Of a stretch of 64,000 nt of DNA, positions 19,301 to 28,746 are shown piece after piece. The notes under the pieces were generated by a model. That model worked only from the letters and a program-made list of their open reading frames with translations, made no database searches and had not been told where the DNA came from. The stretch spans positions 42,513 through 106,512 of the forward strand of contig FONK01000008.1 in the NCBI GenBank assembly GCA_900112915.1, given 5' to 3'. Made by a program: the position numbers and the translations under genes. Every line of letters begins with the position of its first letter. The first letter of the stretch is position 1. The stretch comes from Peptostreptococcaceae bacterium pGA-8. Its GTDB lineage: Bacteria; Bacillota; Clostridia; Peptostreptococcales; Anaerovoracaceae.

Positions 19301-19928
19301 AATTAAAAACAGAATGAGGGAAATTGGAGATGTAAATGTCGGCTCTATTAAAGAGTATGAAGAGCTTGGTAAACGTTATGACTTCCTTGTAGAACAGAGG
19401 AAAGATATTATATTCGCCTCTGATGAGCTTAATAGAATAATCAAGGAAATGAGCGATACAATTAAGGAAAAATTCAAGGAAAATTTTGATAAGGTTGTAA
19501 CAAATTTTGGAGAAATTTTCACTGAGCTCTTTGGCGGAGGCAGTGCTCAGCTTACTATGGAAGATGAGAGCAATCCATTGGAGTCCGGCATTGATATTGT
19601 AGCTCAACCACCGGGAAAGAAGCTTCAGAACATCAATTTAATGAGTGGCGGAGAAAAAACAATGACCGCCATTGCACTAATGTTTGCCGTACTCAAGGCT
19701 AAACCGACGCCTTTCTGCATTTTAGACGAGGTTGAAGCAGCTCTTGATGATGCTAATATTGACAGGTTTTCCAATTACCTGAGGAACTTTGAGGATGTGC
19801 AGTTTGTCCTGGTTACTCACCAGAAAGCTACAATGGAGCATGCGGATGTTTTGTACGGAGTTACAATGGCTGAACAGGGTGTATCCAAGCTTCTATCGTT
19901 AAAGCTTGGAGATGATATCCGGCTATAA
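16383..19928 (+). CDS. smc: Chromosome segregation ATPase SMC
   Basis: 1181 residues from the ATG at 16383, which gives the standard MYFKRLEMHGFKSF start. An ATG three codons earlier sits too close to the GGAGA site. The N-terminal Walker A GPNGSGKSN is at about 31-39. Coiled coil spans about 170-500, a hinge about 505-670 (ending ISGGRYKNKTASLIERR), and a second coiled coil about 680-1010. The C-terminal head has the LMSGGEKTMTAIALMF signature (about 1085), the Walker B FCILDEVEAALDDAN and a Q/His region. It compacts and aligns the chromosome with ScpAB, which are not in this window. Overlaps rnc by 11 bases. Confidence 0.97.
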   Translation: MYFKRLEMHGFKSFAEPVVIEFHEGVTCVVGPNGSGKSNISDAIRWVLGEQSPKTLRGGKMEEVIFAGTANRKMRGMAEVNLVIDNSSGILDIDYNEVAITRRMFRSGDSEYLINNVPCRLKDIRKLIMDTGIGVDGYSIIGQGKIADIVSNKPESRREIFEEAAGVVAYKTRKGEAERKLEITKANLERANDIIGELESRIPGLKEEAAKAEEFLRLRKEYEELEVNIILNNLESIKKKQDIFAADIEDLTHKISVGEEEAYEANRILSNAQKDNEELEERGNEAQNRLLSVIDKYNHISNRDKVKEEKLAALERDEQRLRAEAESLKVRLTEEMYSANKADSMEAQFAEEISKVSEKLNLKLEEYSAVLEQKNQADEALNSDREQVFNLHKTVSEKVSELKSLETLRETLINRNKELIAEWDKEKDDNLSSRNNLADAEAKHDEWSRKIDYLKDSYNRAVDALDKLGKDKQAASEALRQLTVKEGQISSRKKTIEEMEANYEGYNYGVRFIMKSQAKGIDGVVAELIKVPEGYETAIETALGGSLQNIVCQKEDDAKAAIEILKANNAGRLTFLPINRISGQVAAVEAAISEDKDFIGIGSELCNYHKEYKGIFDFLLGKTVVVKTIDSAIRLSKKSKGLRFVTLSGEIINPTGSISGGRYKNKTASLIERRAEIAKLENELSYISNEIAINEEALLKIEEDIIHNKETEKEDGKLIKEAEAAVISLEERLSYLRSHLNQSDESNLKYESQISSIKDDLKGSEEITERLRREISDGKNLIESISRNNSSKTADGEQLNARLKELSAIVTELKVEKSQKDAQLENAVMNKARITKAIDALREAKDDNEKNLSDIEAARAELLNDSGEDASNLGLLKTEREALEESIRNIKNEKSILAENLGKATKKLSDINHRNSGLKEQKYQLEIKSAKNDTQEEVLNARLWDEFEMSYAQALDKKNPNFVMSSSVKLNREIKNRMREIGDVNVGSIKEYEELGKRYDFLVEQRKDIIFASDELNRIIKEMSDTIKEKFKENFDKVVTNFGEIFTELFGGGSAQLTMEDESNPLESGIDIVAQPPGKKLQNINLMSGGEKTMTAIALMFAVLKAKPTPFCILDEVEAALDDANIDRFSNYLRNFEDVQFVLVTHQKATMEHADVLYGVTMAEQGVSKLLSLKLGDDIRL

Positions 19929-19969
19929 CCTACGGTTGTGTAAATATAATTAATTTGACAGGAGAAATA

Positions 19970-20866
19970 ATGGCTTTATTTGGAGAAAAAAAGAGTTTTT
20001 TCGGCAGAATGTCGGAAAGAATAACAGATGTGCTGATGGCAAGAGTAAAGGTGGATGAGGAACTGATGGAGGAGCTTGAAGAGATTCTAATTACATCTGA
20101 CATTGGCATGGGAACTACAATGAAGATAATGGAGCTTCTCAGGAAGGAAATCAAGGATAACTCCATAAGCAATTCGGAGGACGTGAAAGAGGCCCTCACA
20201 AGGGTTGTAGCGGAAATCTGTGATAAAGGAGAAAGACAGAAGCTATCCTCTGAAACACCATTGGTAATTCTTGTAGTAGGCATAAATGGAGGAGGAAAAA
20301 CCACGTCCATTGCAAAGCTCGGACATATGTTTAAATCCCAAGGCAAGACTGTTTTGTTTGCAGCAGCTGATACCTTTAGAGCGGCAGCAGCTGAGCAGCT
20401 TGATATGTGGGGCAAACGCATTGGAGTCAATACTGTAATGCATAATGCAGGGGCAGATCCGTCGGCTGTAATTTTTGACAGCATTCAGTCTGTGAAGGCT
20501 AAAGGGATTGATGTTTTGATTTGCGATACGGCAGGAAGGCTTCAGACTAAGAAAAACCTGATGGCTGAGCTTGAGAAGATGAACAAGGTAATTGACAAAG
20601 AGTTTCCTGAAGCAAAGCGTGAAACCCTGTTAGTTTTAGATGCAACAACAGGGAAAAACGCTGTTTCTCAGGCTGAGGAGTTTGGCAATGTAACAGATGT
20701 AAGCGGCATTATTTTGACAAAGCTTGACGGTAGTGCCAAGGGAGGCATTGCCATTACTGTTGCCGATGAGTTTGATCTTCCAATTAAATTCATCGGTGTT
20801 GGAGAGAAAATGGAGGATCTTCAGGTCTTCGACGGTATGAAATTTGCGGGAGGTATATTCCAGTGA
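19970..20866 (+). CDS. ftsY: Signal recognition particle receptor FtsY
   Basis: 298 residues from the ATG preceded by GGAGAA (19961-19966); an in-frame TTG at 19955 lies upstream of that site. GTPase receptor for SRP-bound ribosomes at the membrane. It has the helical N domain and the G domain, with P-loop [10 protein letters not shown] (about 98-107), [24 protein letters not shown] and [10 protein letters not shown]. The P-loop reads GGG where GVG is usual. The acidic A domain is very short, as in many Firmicutes. Follows smc by 41 bases, the largest gap in the block. Confidence 0.96.
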   Translation: MALFGEKKSFFGRMSERITDVLMARVKVDEELMEELEEILITSDIGMGTTMKIMELLRKEIKDNSISNSEDVKEALTRVVAEICDKGERQKLSSETPLVILVVGINGGGKTTSIAKLGHMFKSQGKTVLFAAADTFRAAAAEQLDMWGKRIGVNTVMHNAGADPSAVIFDSIQSVKAKGIDVLICDTAGRLQTKKNLMAELEKMNKVIDKEFPEAKRETLLVLDATTGKNAVSQAEEFGNVTDVSGIILTKLDGSAKGGIAITVADEFDLPIKFIGVGEKMEDLQVFDGMKFAGGIFQ

Positions 20867-22188
20867 GTAAGCCTATAGTTGCAGTGGTCGGAAGACCCAA
20901 TGTCGGAAAATCAACATTTTTTAATAGAATAGTTGGAAGAAGAGTTTCAATCGTTGAAGATACTCCGGGTGTTACAAGAGACAGAATTTATGCAGAAGCC
21001 CAGTGGAACGGAATAGATTTTGCTCTTATAGATACAGGTGGAATAGAGGCTTCCACTGATGATGTTATTCTTTCTCAAATGAGGGAACAGGCTCAGACGG
21101 CAATGGACATGGCTGATGTTATCCTTTTTATTGTAGATGGAAAGGAAGGACTTACCATTGCCGATGAAGAAGTGGGGCAAATGTTGAGACGCACAGGGAA
21201 GAAGGTTGTTCTTGTAGTGAATAAGATTGATAACCCAAGAAAGCTTCCCGATAACTTCTATGATTTTTACGAGCTTGGAATCGGAGAGCCTATAGCTATT
21301 TCCGCTGCCAATATGTTGAATTTGGGTGATGTTCTGGATTTAATTGTAGATAGCTTCCCTGAAGATACCTATGATGAGGATGAGGATAGTATCAAGGTAG
21401 CTGTTATCGGTAAGCCGAACGTCGGTAAGTCGTCCCTTATAAATGCTCTTTTAAATGAAAATAGGGTTATCGTATCTCCTATAGCCGGAACTACCAGAGA
21501 CTCCATAGACACGCCTTTTAAATGGCAGGGGGATAACTATATTTTAATAGATACGGCAGGAATAAGGCGTCAGAGCAGGGTTAACGAGGATATCGAAAAA
21601 TACAGTGTGATTCGTGCCGTGGCAGCCATTGAGCGTTCAGATGTATGTCTTTTGATGATTGACGGAGCGGAGGGACTTACTGAGCAGGACAAAAAAATTG
21701 CCGGCGTAGCTCACGAGGCTGGCAAGGCTATCATTGTTGTCGTAAACAAATGGGATTTAGTTGAAAAAGAGACTAATACCATGTCCAGATATAAGAAGGA
21801 GCTTCAAAGTGAGCTGCAATTTATGAGTTATGCGCCTATTTTGTTTATATCGGTAAAGGATAGACAACGATTATTCAATGTTATCGATATGGCTAAATAT
21901 GTATCTGAAAACAGTGCCATGAGAGTGCCGACAGGTCAGCTGAACAGCTTGATTATAGACGCAACCATGATGAAGCAGCCACCGTCAGACAAGGGTAAAA
22001 GATTAAAGATTTACTATGCAACTCAAGTCGGTGTAAAGCCGCCGCTTTTCTCATTCCAGATAAACAAAAGAGAGCTGATGCATTTCTCTTATGCCAGATA
22101 TTTGGAAAATAAGATTAGAGAAGGCTTTGGCTTTGAAGGTACGTCTATTAAGTTCGTCTTCCGTGAAAAAGGAGAGAAGCAGGAATAA
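20863..22188 (+). CDS. der: Ribosome biogenesis GTPase Der (EngA)
   Basis: 441 residues. Two GTPase domains in tandem: first P-loop [12 protein letters not shown] (about 9-20), second [12 protein letters not shown] (about 185-196), each with DTAG/DTGG and NKxD motifs, then a C-terminal KH-like domain (from about 355). It is needed for 50S subunit assembly. GTG start overlapping the ftsY stop (GTGA). Its stop overlaps the plsY start by one base (TAATG). Confidence 0.97.
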   Translation: MSKPIVAVVGRPNVGKSTFFNRIVGRRVSIVEDTPGVTRDRIYAEAQWNGIDFALIDTGGIEASTDDVILSQMREQAQTAMDMADVILFIVDGKEGLTIADEEVGQMLRRTGKKVVLVVNKIDNPRKLPDNFYDFYELGIGEPIAISAANMLNLGDVLDLIVDSFPEDTYDEDEDSIKVAVIGKPNVGKSSLINALLNENRVIVSPIAGTTRDSIDTPFKWQGDNYILIDTAGIRRQSRVNEDIEKYSVIRAVAAIERSDVCLLMIDGAEGLTEQDKKIAGVAHEAGKAIIVVVNKWDLVEKETNTMSRYKKELQSELQFMSYAPILFISVKDRQRLFNVIDMAKYVSENSAMRVPTGQLNSLIIDATMMKQPPSDKGKRLKIYYATQVGVKPPLFSFQINKRELMHFSYARYLENKIREGFGFEGTSIKFVFREKGEKQE

Positions 22189-22781
22189 TGGAATATATAA
22201 TTTATGCAGGGGCAATTATCATTGCCTACTGCTTAGGTAGCATTTCCCCTTCCACACTCCTGGCTCGCGCCCGGGGCATGGACATCAAATCGGCAGGAAG
22301 CGGAAATGCAGGAACAACCAATGCCCTTCGGGTACTTGGGAAAAAAGCCGCACTCATTACCTTGTCTATTGACATTTTAAAAGGAGTGCTGGCTGTAAAG
22401 CTGGGGCTTCTCCTTGGCGGAGAAGGCATTTCCTACTTTTGCCTTGTGGCGGCAATATTGGGACACATATATCCCGCATTTTATTCGTTTAAGGGGGGAA
22501 AGGGCGTGGCTGTAGCCTTCGGAGCCATATTGGCGGTGAACTGGCAGATAGCTCTAATCTGTCTGGGCATAGTTGCTTTGACAGTTCTGCTTACCAGATG
22601 GGTATCCTTGGGTTCAATTCTTGCAGCAGCGGCTTTTCCGATTTTAGCTCACTTTTTAGAGCCTAATTTTACAATTATCGGTATATTTCCGGCGCTCTTG
22701 GTAATATACAAGCATAAGGCTAATATTATCAGATTAATTCACGGAGAAGAATCCAAAATCTTTTCAAAGAAACAGCCTTAA
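22188..22781 (+). CDS. plsY: Glycerol-3-phosphate acyltransferase PlsY
   Basis: 197 residues, integral membrane protein with about five hydrophobic segments. It acylates glycerol-3-phosphate at position 1 using acyl-phosphate from PlsX. Motifs: YCLGSISPSTLLAR (about 14), the SGNAGTTNALRVLG loop (about 37) and FKGGKGVAVAFG (about 103). It lies between der and gpsA; gpsA provides its glycerol-3-phosphate substrate. Confidence 0.95.
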   Translation: MEYIIYAGAIIIAYCLGSISPSTLLARARGMDIKSAGSGNAGTTNALRVLGKKAALITLSIDILKGVLAVKLGLLLGGEGISYFCLVAAILGHIYPAFYSFKGGKGVAVAFGAILAVNWQIALICLGIVALTVLLTRWVSLGSILAAAAFPILAHFLEPNFTIIGIFPALLVIYKHKANIIRLIHGEESKIFSKKQP

Positions 22782-22797
22782 AATTTGGGAGTATTTT

Positions 22798-23796
22798 ATG
22801 AAAATTACAGTTCTGGGAGCAGGCAGCTTCGGCACCGCCTTAGCTATTTGTGCCAACAAAAATAACCATAAGGTTACTTTATGGGCAAGAAGACCTGAGC
22901 AATGTGAAGAGCTTCTTACCCTCAGAGAAAACAGAAAATATCTTGAAGGGATAAAAATTCCAAGGGCTGTCGCCGTGGAAAATTCCATCCGGGAGGCGTT
23001 GAAGGCTGCAGATATGATAATTTTTGCAGTACCGACCCAAAGCTTTAGAACTGTTTTTGAGGAAGCAGCAGAGCATGCTCAGGATAATTCAATAATTGTA
23101 AATGTGGCAAAGGGAATTGAAAAGGGAAGCCTAAAGCTTATATCCCAAATTGTGGAAGAGATAAGCTCTAAAATGAATAAAACCTTTGATTATGTAGTCC
23201 TTTCGGGACCGTCCCATGCCGAGGAGGTTGGAAAGTTTATGCCAACCACCCTGGTGGCTGCTGCAAAGACTTTGAAAAATGCAGAAAAAGTCCAGGACGC
23301 CTTGATGTCGGATTCTCTCAGAATATATACCAATAAAGATGTTATAGGTGTAGAACTTGGCGGAGCGTTAAAGAATATAATTGCTCTCGGTGCCGGAATT
23401 TCTGATGGAATAGGCTTTGGGGATAATGCTAAAGCAGCTCTGATGACAAGGGGAATAACTGAAATAACACGACTGGGCTTGGCATTAGGTGCGTCAAAAG
23501 AAACCTTTTCAGGCTTGACCGGTGTAGGAGATCTAATTGTTACATGTACAAGTATGCATTCCAGAAATAGAAGATGTGGTGTTTTAATTGGCGAAGGTAA
23601 TAAGCCGCAGGAAGCCATTGCAAAGGTTGGAATGGTTGTCGAAGGCATTTCTACGGCTGAAGCCGCCTATAGCCTGGCTAAAAAGCTAAAGGTGGAAATA
23701 CCTATTACTGAGGCTATTTGTAATGTAATAAATGAAAAAATAACAGCTGTTGAGGCGGTGAATATACTAATGGGTAGAGATAAAAAATATGAATAG
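22798..23796 (+). CDS. gpsA: NAD(P)H-dependent glycerol-3-phosphate dehydrogenase
   Basis: 332 residues. Reduces dihydroxyacetone phosphate to sn-glycerol-3-phosphate for phospholipids. N-terminal GAGSFGTALA dinucleotide motif (about 7-16), SGPSHAEEV (about 136), the catalytic Lys in ELGGALKNIIALGAG (about 188) and GLTGVGDLIVTC. It is co-directional with plsY, 16 bases away, and overlaps miaB by eight bases. Confidence 0.96.
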   Translation: MKITVLGAGSFGTALAICANKNNHKVTLWARRPEQCEELLTLRENRKYLEGIKIPRAVAVENSIREALKAADMIIFAVPTQSFRTVFEEAAEHAQDNSIIVNVAKGIEKGSLKLISQIVEEISSKMNKTFDYVVLSGPSHAEEVGKFMPTTLVAAAKTLKNAEKVQDALMSDSLRIYTNKDVIGVELGGALKNIIALGAGISDGIGFGDNAKAALMTRGITEITRLGLALGASKETFSGLTGVGDLIVTCTSMHSRNRRCGVLIGEGNKPQEAIAKVGMVVEGISTAEAAYSLAKKLKVEIPITEAICNVINEKITAVEAVNILMGRDKKYE

Positions 23797-25156
23797 CATT
23801 TTTGTAGATAAATTTTATGAAGAAAACAACAGAAAGCCGAAGGTAAATATTACTACCTTCGGATGTCAGATGAATGAACATGACTCAGAGATTATAATGG
23901 GGCTTCTGTCGGAGAGAGGTTATGAAGCTACCGAGGATAGAAAAAATTCGGATGTGGCAATTATCAATACATGCAGCATAAGGGAAAATGCCGATAAAAG
24001 ATTCTTTGGCACACTTGGACAATTGAAAAAGCTAAAAGAAAATAATCCTGAGTTTTTAGTATGTGTTTGCGGATGTATGATGCAGCAACAACATATAATA
24101 GATGAGCTTAAAAACAAGTATAGATGGGTAGATGTAATTGTAGGCACCCATAATCTACATAATCTTCCAAAGCTCATTGACAATATTAAAAGTGAAAAGA
24201 AAAAACAAATAGAAATTTTACCAGAAGCAGTGGAAATGATTGAAGACCTTCCATCGAAAAGATTGTATGCTGAAAAGGCACTGGTAAATATAATGTATGG
24301 TTGTAATAATTTTTGTACTTATTGTATAGTTCCATATACGAGGGGAAGAGAGAGAAGCAGAAGCCCGGAGGCCATACTTGCTGAGATTAAAAAGCTGGTA
24401 GCAGATGGAGTAAGGGAAGTAATGCTCCTCGGTCAAAATGTAAATTCTTATAAGGGAGAATTAGAAGATGGGAGCCCATGCCCCTTTCCTAAGCTGATCA
24501 GACTCATTGACCAGGTCCCGGGTTTAGAGAGAATAAGATTTATGACATCTCATCCAAAGGATATGTCTGATGAGCTTATTTTGGCATTTAAGGAATGCCA
24601 TAAGCTATGTAAGTATGTTCACTTGCCGGTTCAAGCAGGCAGTAATGAAGTCCTAAAAAGGATGAACAGAAAATACACGAGAGAATCCTATTTAACTCTG
24701 GTTGAAAAGCTGAGAGAAGCCGTTCCGGAAATAACAATTTCAACAGACATTATCGTAGGCTTTCCGGGTGAAACAGAAGAAGATTTTCAGGAAACCCTTG
24801 ACCTTGTTAGAAAGGTTAGATATGACTCGGCATTTACCTTCCTATACTCAATTAGGAAAGATACTCCGGCAGAAAAATTTACAGATCAGATTCCGGAAGA
24901 TGTCAAGCATGAAAGATTTAACAGGCTTGTGGAGCTGATAAATGAAATAAGCGGAGAAAAAAATAAGCAATATGTCGGAAATGTAGAAGAAGTTCTCATT
25001 GAAAGCATAAGTAAGAATAACAAGAAGGCTGTAGCCGGAAGAACAGATGGCTTTAAGCTTGTTAACCTGGAAGGGGACGAAAGTCTCATAGGTAAAATAG
25101 TGAAAGTAGAGATAACTGAAGGAAAGACCTTTAGCCTTGAGGGGAAATTAATCTAA
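23789..25156 (+). CDS. miaB: tRNA-2-methylthio-N6-dimethylallyladenosine synthase MiaB
   Basis: 455 residues. Radical-SAM methylthiotransferase modifying A37 of tRNAs. Domains: N-terminal UPF0004 with three cluster Cys (TFGCQMNEHDSE, NTCSIRENA, CGCMMQQ), the radical-SAM motif CNNFCTYC (about 171-178, CxxxCxxC) followed by IVPYTRGRERSR, and a C-terminal TRAM domain (about 385-455). Overlaps the end of gpsA. The cobalamin gene cluster begins five bases after its stop with no intervening regulatory space. Confidence 0.96.
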   Translation: MNSIFVDKFYEENNRKPKVNITTFGCQMNEHDSEIIMGLLSERGYEATEDRKNSDVAIINTCSIRENADKRFFGTLGQLKKLKENNPEFLVCVCGCMMQQQHIIDELKNKYRWVDVIVGTHNLHNLPKLIDNIKSEKKKQIEILPEAVEMIEDLPSKRLYAEKALVNIMYGCNNFCTYCIVPYTRGRERSRSPEAILAEIKKLVADGVREVMLLGQNVNSYKGELEDGSPCPFPKLIRLIDQVPGLERIRFMTSHPKDMSDELILAFKECHKLCKYVHLPVQAGSNEVLKRMNRKYTRESYLTLVEKLREAVPEITISTDIIVGFPGETEEDFQETLDLVRKVRYDSAFTFLYSIRKDTPAEKFTDQIPEDVKHERFNRLVELINEISGEKNKQYVGNVEEVLIESISKNNKKAVAGRTDGFKLVNLEGDESLIGKIVKVEITEGKTFSLEGKLI

Positions 25157-25161
25157 GCTTA

Positions 25162-26985
25162 ATGAAGGAATTTATTGTAAAAAACGGCAAAGAAATGAAA
25201 TATGGGTACACTACAGGGAGCTGTGCTACAGCTGCAACCGTGGCTGCAGCAGAGATGCTTCTGTCCGGCTCTAAGCTTGTTACGGCCACCATCAATCTTC
25301 CTAGCGGAGAGGATGCAATGTTTCAGCTTAACAATATAGAGCTTATGCCGGACTATTGTTTTTGTTCTGTGACTAAGGATGGAGGAGATGATCCTGATGT
25401 CACCCATGGAGCAGAAATTTTTGCCAAGGTCGGCCTGAAGGATGAGGGGATAGAAATTGTCGGCGGAAAAGGCGTTGGAGTAGTCACAACTAAGGGGATG
25501 AGATGTCCTAAAGGTGAGCACGCCATTAACCCGACACCGAGAAAAATGATTAAGGAAAACCTGGAGCTTCTGGGTAAAAGACTTGGCTATTCCGGAGGCT
25601 TTTTTGTGGAAATTTCAGTACCCGCCGGTGAGGAATTGGCAAAGCACACATATAATCCCAGACTTGGCATAGTAGGCGGTATATCAATACTTGGAACTAC
25701 AGGTATTGTTGAGCCTATGAGTGAAAAGGCTCTGGTAGATACAATCAAAATAATGCTTGATAAGAAGTATGAAGAAAATCCGGAGTTAGTTTTAATTTCA
25801 CCGGGTAATTATGGACAAGAGTATTGTGCCAATAACTTGGGGCTGGACATAGAAAAGGCCGTTAAGATATCAAACTACATTGGTGAAACCCTGGACTACA
25901 TAAAGTACAAAGGCTTTAAAAAAGTTTTATTAGTTGGCCATACGGGCAAGCTGGTAAAAATTGCCGGAGGACTTATGAACACCCATTCTTCCTATGGAGA
26001 CTGCAGGATGGAGATAATTTCCGCCTATGCAGCTCTTTTGGGAGCAGAAAAAAACTTGATAGATAAAATTTTACAATGTGTCACGACTGATGAAGCTATG
26101 GATCTCCTCATAGATAAGCCTTATTATGAAGAGCTTAAGGCGAAGCTGGTAGAACGCGTTAAATATCATCTGGATTTTAGGCTGAAAAACAGCTGTGAGA
26201 TTCAGTTTACAATGTTTACAACAGATAAGAAACATTTAATGGAAAGTGAAGGTTTTAAATCAATGATTGAAGAATTTAAAAATGGTGACAGCTGCAAAGA
26301 AAAAGGCAAATTTATAGCCTTGGGTGTCGGTCCCGGAGATCCGGAGCTTTTAACTCTTAAGGCAGTTAAAACTATGGAAAATGCCGATGTTATAGCGTTG
26401 CCCAAAAGCGGTGCGGACATAAATATCGCTCTGAAAATTGCAGGGGAATTTATTAAGGACAAAAAAATCGTAGAATACGATATGCCTATGTCCAAGGACA
26501 AGGCTCTCCTTGATAGATGCCACAGAGAATGTGCAAATGACATTGAAGGGTTTCTCGACGAGGGCAAAGCCGTTGTGTTTTTAACCTTAGGTGATCCATG
26601 TATATACAGCACATGTATGTATGTCCACAGAATAATAACTAAGGATGGGTACAATACAAGCATTGTAAACGGTATTCCGTCCTTCTGTGCGGCTGCGGCG
26701 AGTCTTAACTGCAGCCTCTGTGAAAAGGATGAGATGCTTCACATAGTTCCGGCAACATTTACAGATTTGGAAAATCTAGACAGTTTAAAGGGAACCAAGG
26801 TTCTCATGAAGTCGGGTAAAACCATTATGGATGTGAAAGAAAAGCTAAGTGGCAAATCAGCAGCGCTTGTTGAGAGAGCTACCATGAGCGACGAACGAAT
26901 TGTAAAAAATTTAGATGAAATGACTGAACCTACAGGATATTTTTCAATAGTTGTAGTTCACTCCGATGAAAGAAGGGAGATATAA
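25162..26985 (+). CDS. Fused CbiD / CbiL: cobalt-precorrin-5B C1-methyltransferase and cobalt-precorrin-2 C20-methyltransferase
   Basis: 607 residues in one frame. Residues about 1-365 are CbiD (YGYTTGSCATAATVAA at 13, DGGDDPDVTHGA at 74, the GTTGIVEPMSE motif, LVGHTGKLVKIAGG). It methylates C1 of the corrin ring in the anaerobic route. After a linker, residues about 383-607 are a tetrapyrrole methylase of the CbiL/CobI type (ALGVGPGDPELLTLKAVK, LGDPCIYSTCMYV, GIPSFCAAAASL). CbiL adds the C20 methyl right after cobalt insertion. The two activities are not consecutive in the pathway, so fusion is not obviously for channelling. First gene of the corrin group. Confidence 0.92.
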   Translation: MKEFIVKNGKEMKYGYTTGSCATAATVAAAEMLLSGSKLVTATINLPSGEDAMFQLNNIELMPDYCFCSVTKDGGDDPDVTHGAEIFAKVGLKDEGIEIVGGKGVGVVTTKGMRCPKGEHAINPTPRKMIKENLELLGKRLGYSGGFFVEISVPAGEELAKHTYNPRLGIVGGISILGTTGIVEPMSEKALVDTIKIMLDKKYEENPELVLISPGNYGQEYCANNLGLDIEKAVKISNYIGETLDYIKYKGFKKVLLVGHTGKLVKIAGGLMNTHSSYGDCRMEIISAYAALLGAEKNLIDKILQCVTTDEAMDLLIDKPYYEELKAKLVERVKYHLDFRLKNSCEIQFTMFTTDKKHLMESEGFKSMIEEFKNGDSCKEKGKFIALGVGPGDPELLTLKAVKTMENADVIALPKSGADINIALKIAGEFIKDKKIVEYDMPMSKDKALLDRCHRECANDIEGFLDEGKAVVFLTLGDPCIYSTCMYVHRIITKDGYNTSIVNGIPSFCAAAASLNCSLCEKDEMLHIVPATFTDLENLDSLKGTKVLMKSGKTIMDVKEKLSGKSAALVERATMSDERIVKNLDEMTEPTGYFSIVVVHSDERREI

Positions 26986-26986
26986 A

Positions 26987-27742
26987 ATGATATATTTTAT
27001 CGGTGCAGGCCCGGGAGCTGCAGATTTAATCACCGTAAGGGGACAAAAAATGCTTCAAGAGGCTGATGTAATAATCTATGCAGGATCCCTTGTCAATCCG
27101 GCCTTATTGGATTATGCAAAGGAAGAATGTAAAATCTATGACAGTGCAAAGATGACCTTGGAAGAGGTCATTGAAGTAATGGAAGAATTTGACGGTGAAG
27201 ACAAGCTGGTTGTCAGACTTCATACGGGAGACCCTTGCATCTATGGCGCAATAAGAGAGCAGATGGATATTCTGGATGAAAAAAATATGAAGTATGATTC
27301 AGTTCCGGGCGTAAGCTCATTTATCGGTGCAGCGGCAGCATTGAATGCAGAGTTTACTTTACCCGATGTCAGCCAAACGGTTATTTTAACGAGGATGGCA
27401 GGCAGAACTCCGGTTCCGGAAAAAGAAGATATTGAGAAGCTTGCCGCTCATCAGGCAACTATGGTTATATTCCTCACATCAACTATGCTTGAGGAGCTTT
27501 CCAAGCGATTAATTGAAGGCGGATATGACCCGAAATCCCCGGCAGCTATCGTTTATAAGGCAACATGGCCGGATCAGAAAGTCATTAGAACTACGGTGGA
27601 CAATATCGCTGAAGCAGCTAAAGAAGAAGGCATCAATAAGATGGCACTTATTATGGTAGGCGGATTTCTGGGAAGCAAGTATGAACGCTCCAAGCTTTAT
27701 GATCCATCGTTTACCCATTTGTTCAGGAAGGCAACAAAATAA
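26987..27742 (+). CDS. cbiF: Cobalt-precorrin-4 C11-methyltransferase CbiF
   Basis: 251 residues from the ATG preceded by AAGGGAGA (26974-26981). SAM-dependent tetrapyrrole methylase: N-terminal IGAGPGAADLITVRG, then YAGSLVNP, the LHTGDPCIYGAIREQ motif (about 81) and VPGVSSFIGAAAAL. The C-terminal TVILTRMAGRTPVPE block is typical of CobM/CbiF. Starts one base after the fused cbiD/L stop and ends with a TAATG overlap into cbiG. Confidence 0.95.
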   Translation: MIYFIGAGPGAADLITVRGQKMLQEADVIIYAGSLVNPALLDYAKEECKIYDSAKMTLEEVIEVMEEFDGEDKLVVRLHTGDPCIYGAIREQMDILDEKNMKYDSVPGVSSFIGAAAALNAEFTLPDVSQTVILTRMAGRTPVPEKEDIEKLAAHQATMVIFLTSTMLEELSKRLIEGGYDPKSPAAIVYKATWPDQKVIRTTVDNIAEAAKEEGINKMALIMVGGFLGSKYERSKLYDPSFTHLFRKATK

Positions 27743-28746
27743 TGAAAACTCTGTCTATTATAGCTTTTACGAAAAGAGGAAAAAATCTTCGTAGCAAGCT
27801 GGTGGAAAAATTAAGCCAATTAGATAAATTTGAAGTTGATATACCGCCGGAAGGTCAGAATCAGAGAGATTTTGTAAGGGATAATTTTAATAGGAGAGAC
27901 GGATTTATATTTATAGGTGCATCCGGAATTGCAGTTAGATACATTGCACCCTTAATAAAGTCAAAAGATGTTGACCCTGCAGTTGTTTTGTTGGACGAGT
28001 TTGGCAGATACAGCATTTCTTTATTGTCCGGACATTTAGGGGGAGCTAATGAGCTGGCAGAGGAGATAGCGCAATTAATTGATGCCGAACCGATTATTAC
28101 CACGGCTACAGATATCAATGAAAAATTTGCCGTAGATGTCTGGAGCAGGTATGTATCCTGCCACATTGTTGACATTTCAATGATTAAAAGGGTTTCAGCC
28201 GAAATCCTTGAGGGAAATAAGGTAGCTATTTACAGTGGATTTCCATTTGAAGGTGAAATGCCGGATGAGCTGACAATTGACCCGAGACCTGTTGGAATCT
28301 GTGTCAGCTTTAACAGCAGGTTGAAGCCTTTTGAGGAAACCTTTAATCTGGTACCTAAAATCATAACCTTGGGTGTCGGATGTAGGAAAAATACCGGCAT
28401 AAAGGCTTTTGAAAAATTCATATTATCTAAATTGGACGAAGAGCATATAGATATAAATGCCATTGAAAAAATAGCATCCATAGATTTAAAAAATTATGAA
28501 CCTTGCATTTTGGAGTTTTCCAAGAAATATGGAATTCCTTTCATTACAGCGACAGCTGATGAGCTTAATGAGGTTGAAGGAATATTTGACGGTTCGGATT
28601 TTGTCAAGAAAACAACAGGTGTTGACAATGTTTGCGAAAGAAGTGCCGTAAAATTCAGCGATAAAGGGAAAATTATTTTATCAAAGCAGAGCCAGGGAGG
28701 TATGACTATGGCTCTTGCAATGAAGGATTGGAAGTGTAAATTTTGA
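27742..28746 (+). CDS. cbiG: Cobalt-precorrin-5A hydrolase CbiG
   Basis: 334 residues. Opens the delta-lactone of cobalt-precorrin-5A and releases acetaldehyde in the anaerobic pathway. The N-terminal domain shows FIFIGASGIAVRYIAP (about 55) and LLSGHLGGANELAEEIA (about 94). The C-terminal CbiG_C domain starts LGVGCRKNTG (about 211) and ends with SQGGMTMALA. Length is usual. Its stop overlaps the TTG start of hemA. Confidence 0.94.
   Translation: MKTLSIIAFTKRGKNLRSKLVEKLSQLDKFEVDIPPEGQNQRDFVRDNFNRRDGFIFIGASGIAVRYIAPLIKSKDVDPAVVLLDEFGRYSISLLSGHLGGANELAEEIAQLIDAEPIITTATDINEKFAVDVWSRYVSCHIVDISMIKRVSAEILEGNKVAIYSGFPFEGEMPDELTIDPRPVGICVSFNSRLKPFEETFNLVPKIITLGVGCRKNTGIKAFEKFILSKLDEEHIDINAIEKIASIDLKNYEPCILEFSKKYGIPFITATADELNEVEGIFDGSDFVKKTTGVDNVCERSAVKFSDKGKIILSKQSQGGMTMALAMKDWKCKF

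Noticed and set aside
19930..20484. 184-codon minus-strand open frame over ftsY
   Set aside because: Antisense shadow of ftsY with low-complexity Ser/Ile runs.
25140..25162. Cobalamin riboswitch before the corrin genes
   Set aside because: Only five bases separate miaB from the fused cbiD/L gene, and no B12-box-like element was seen.
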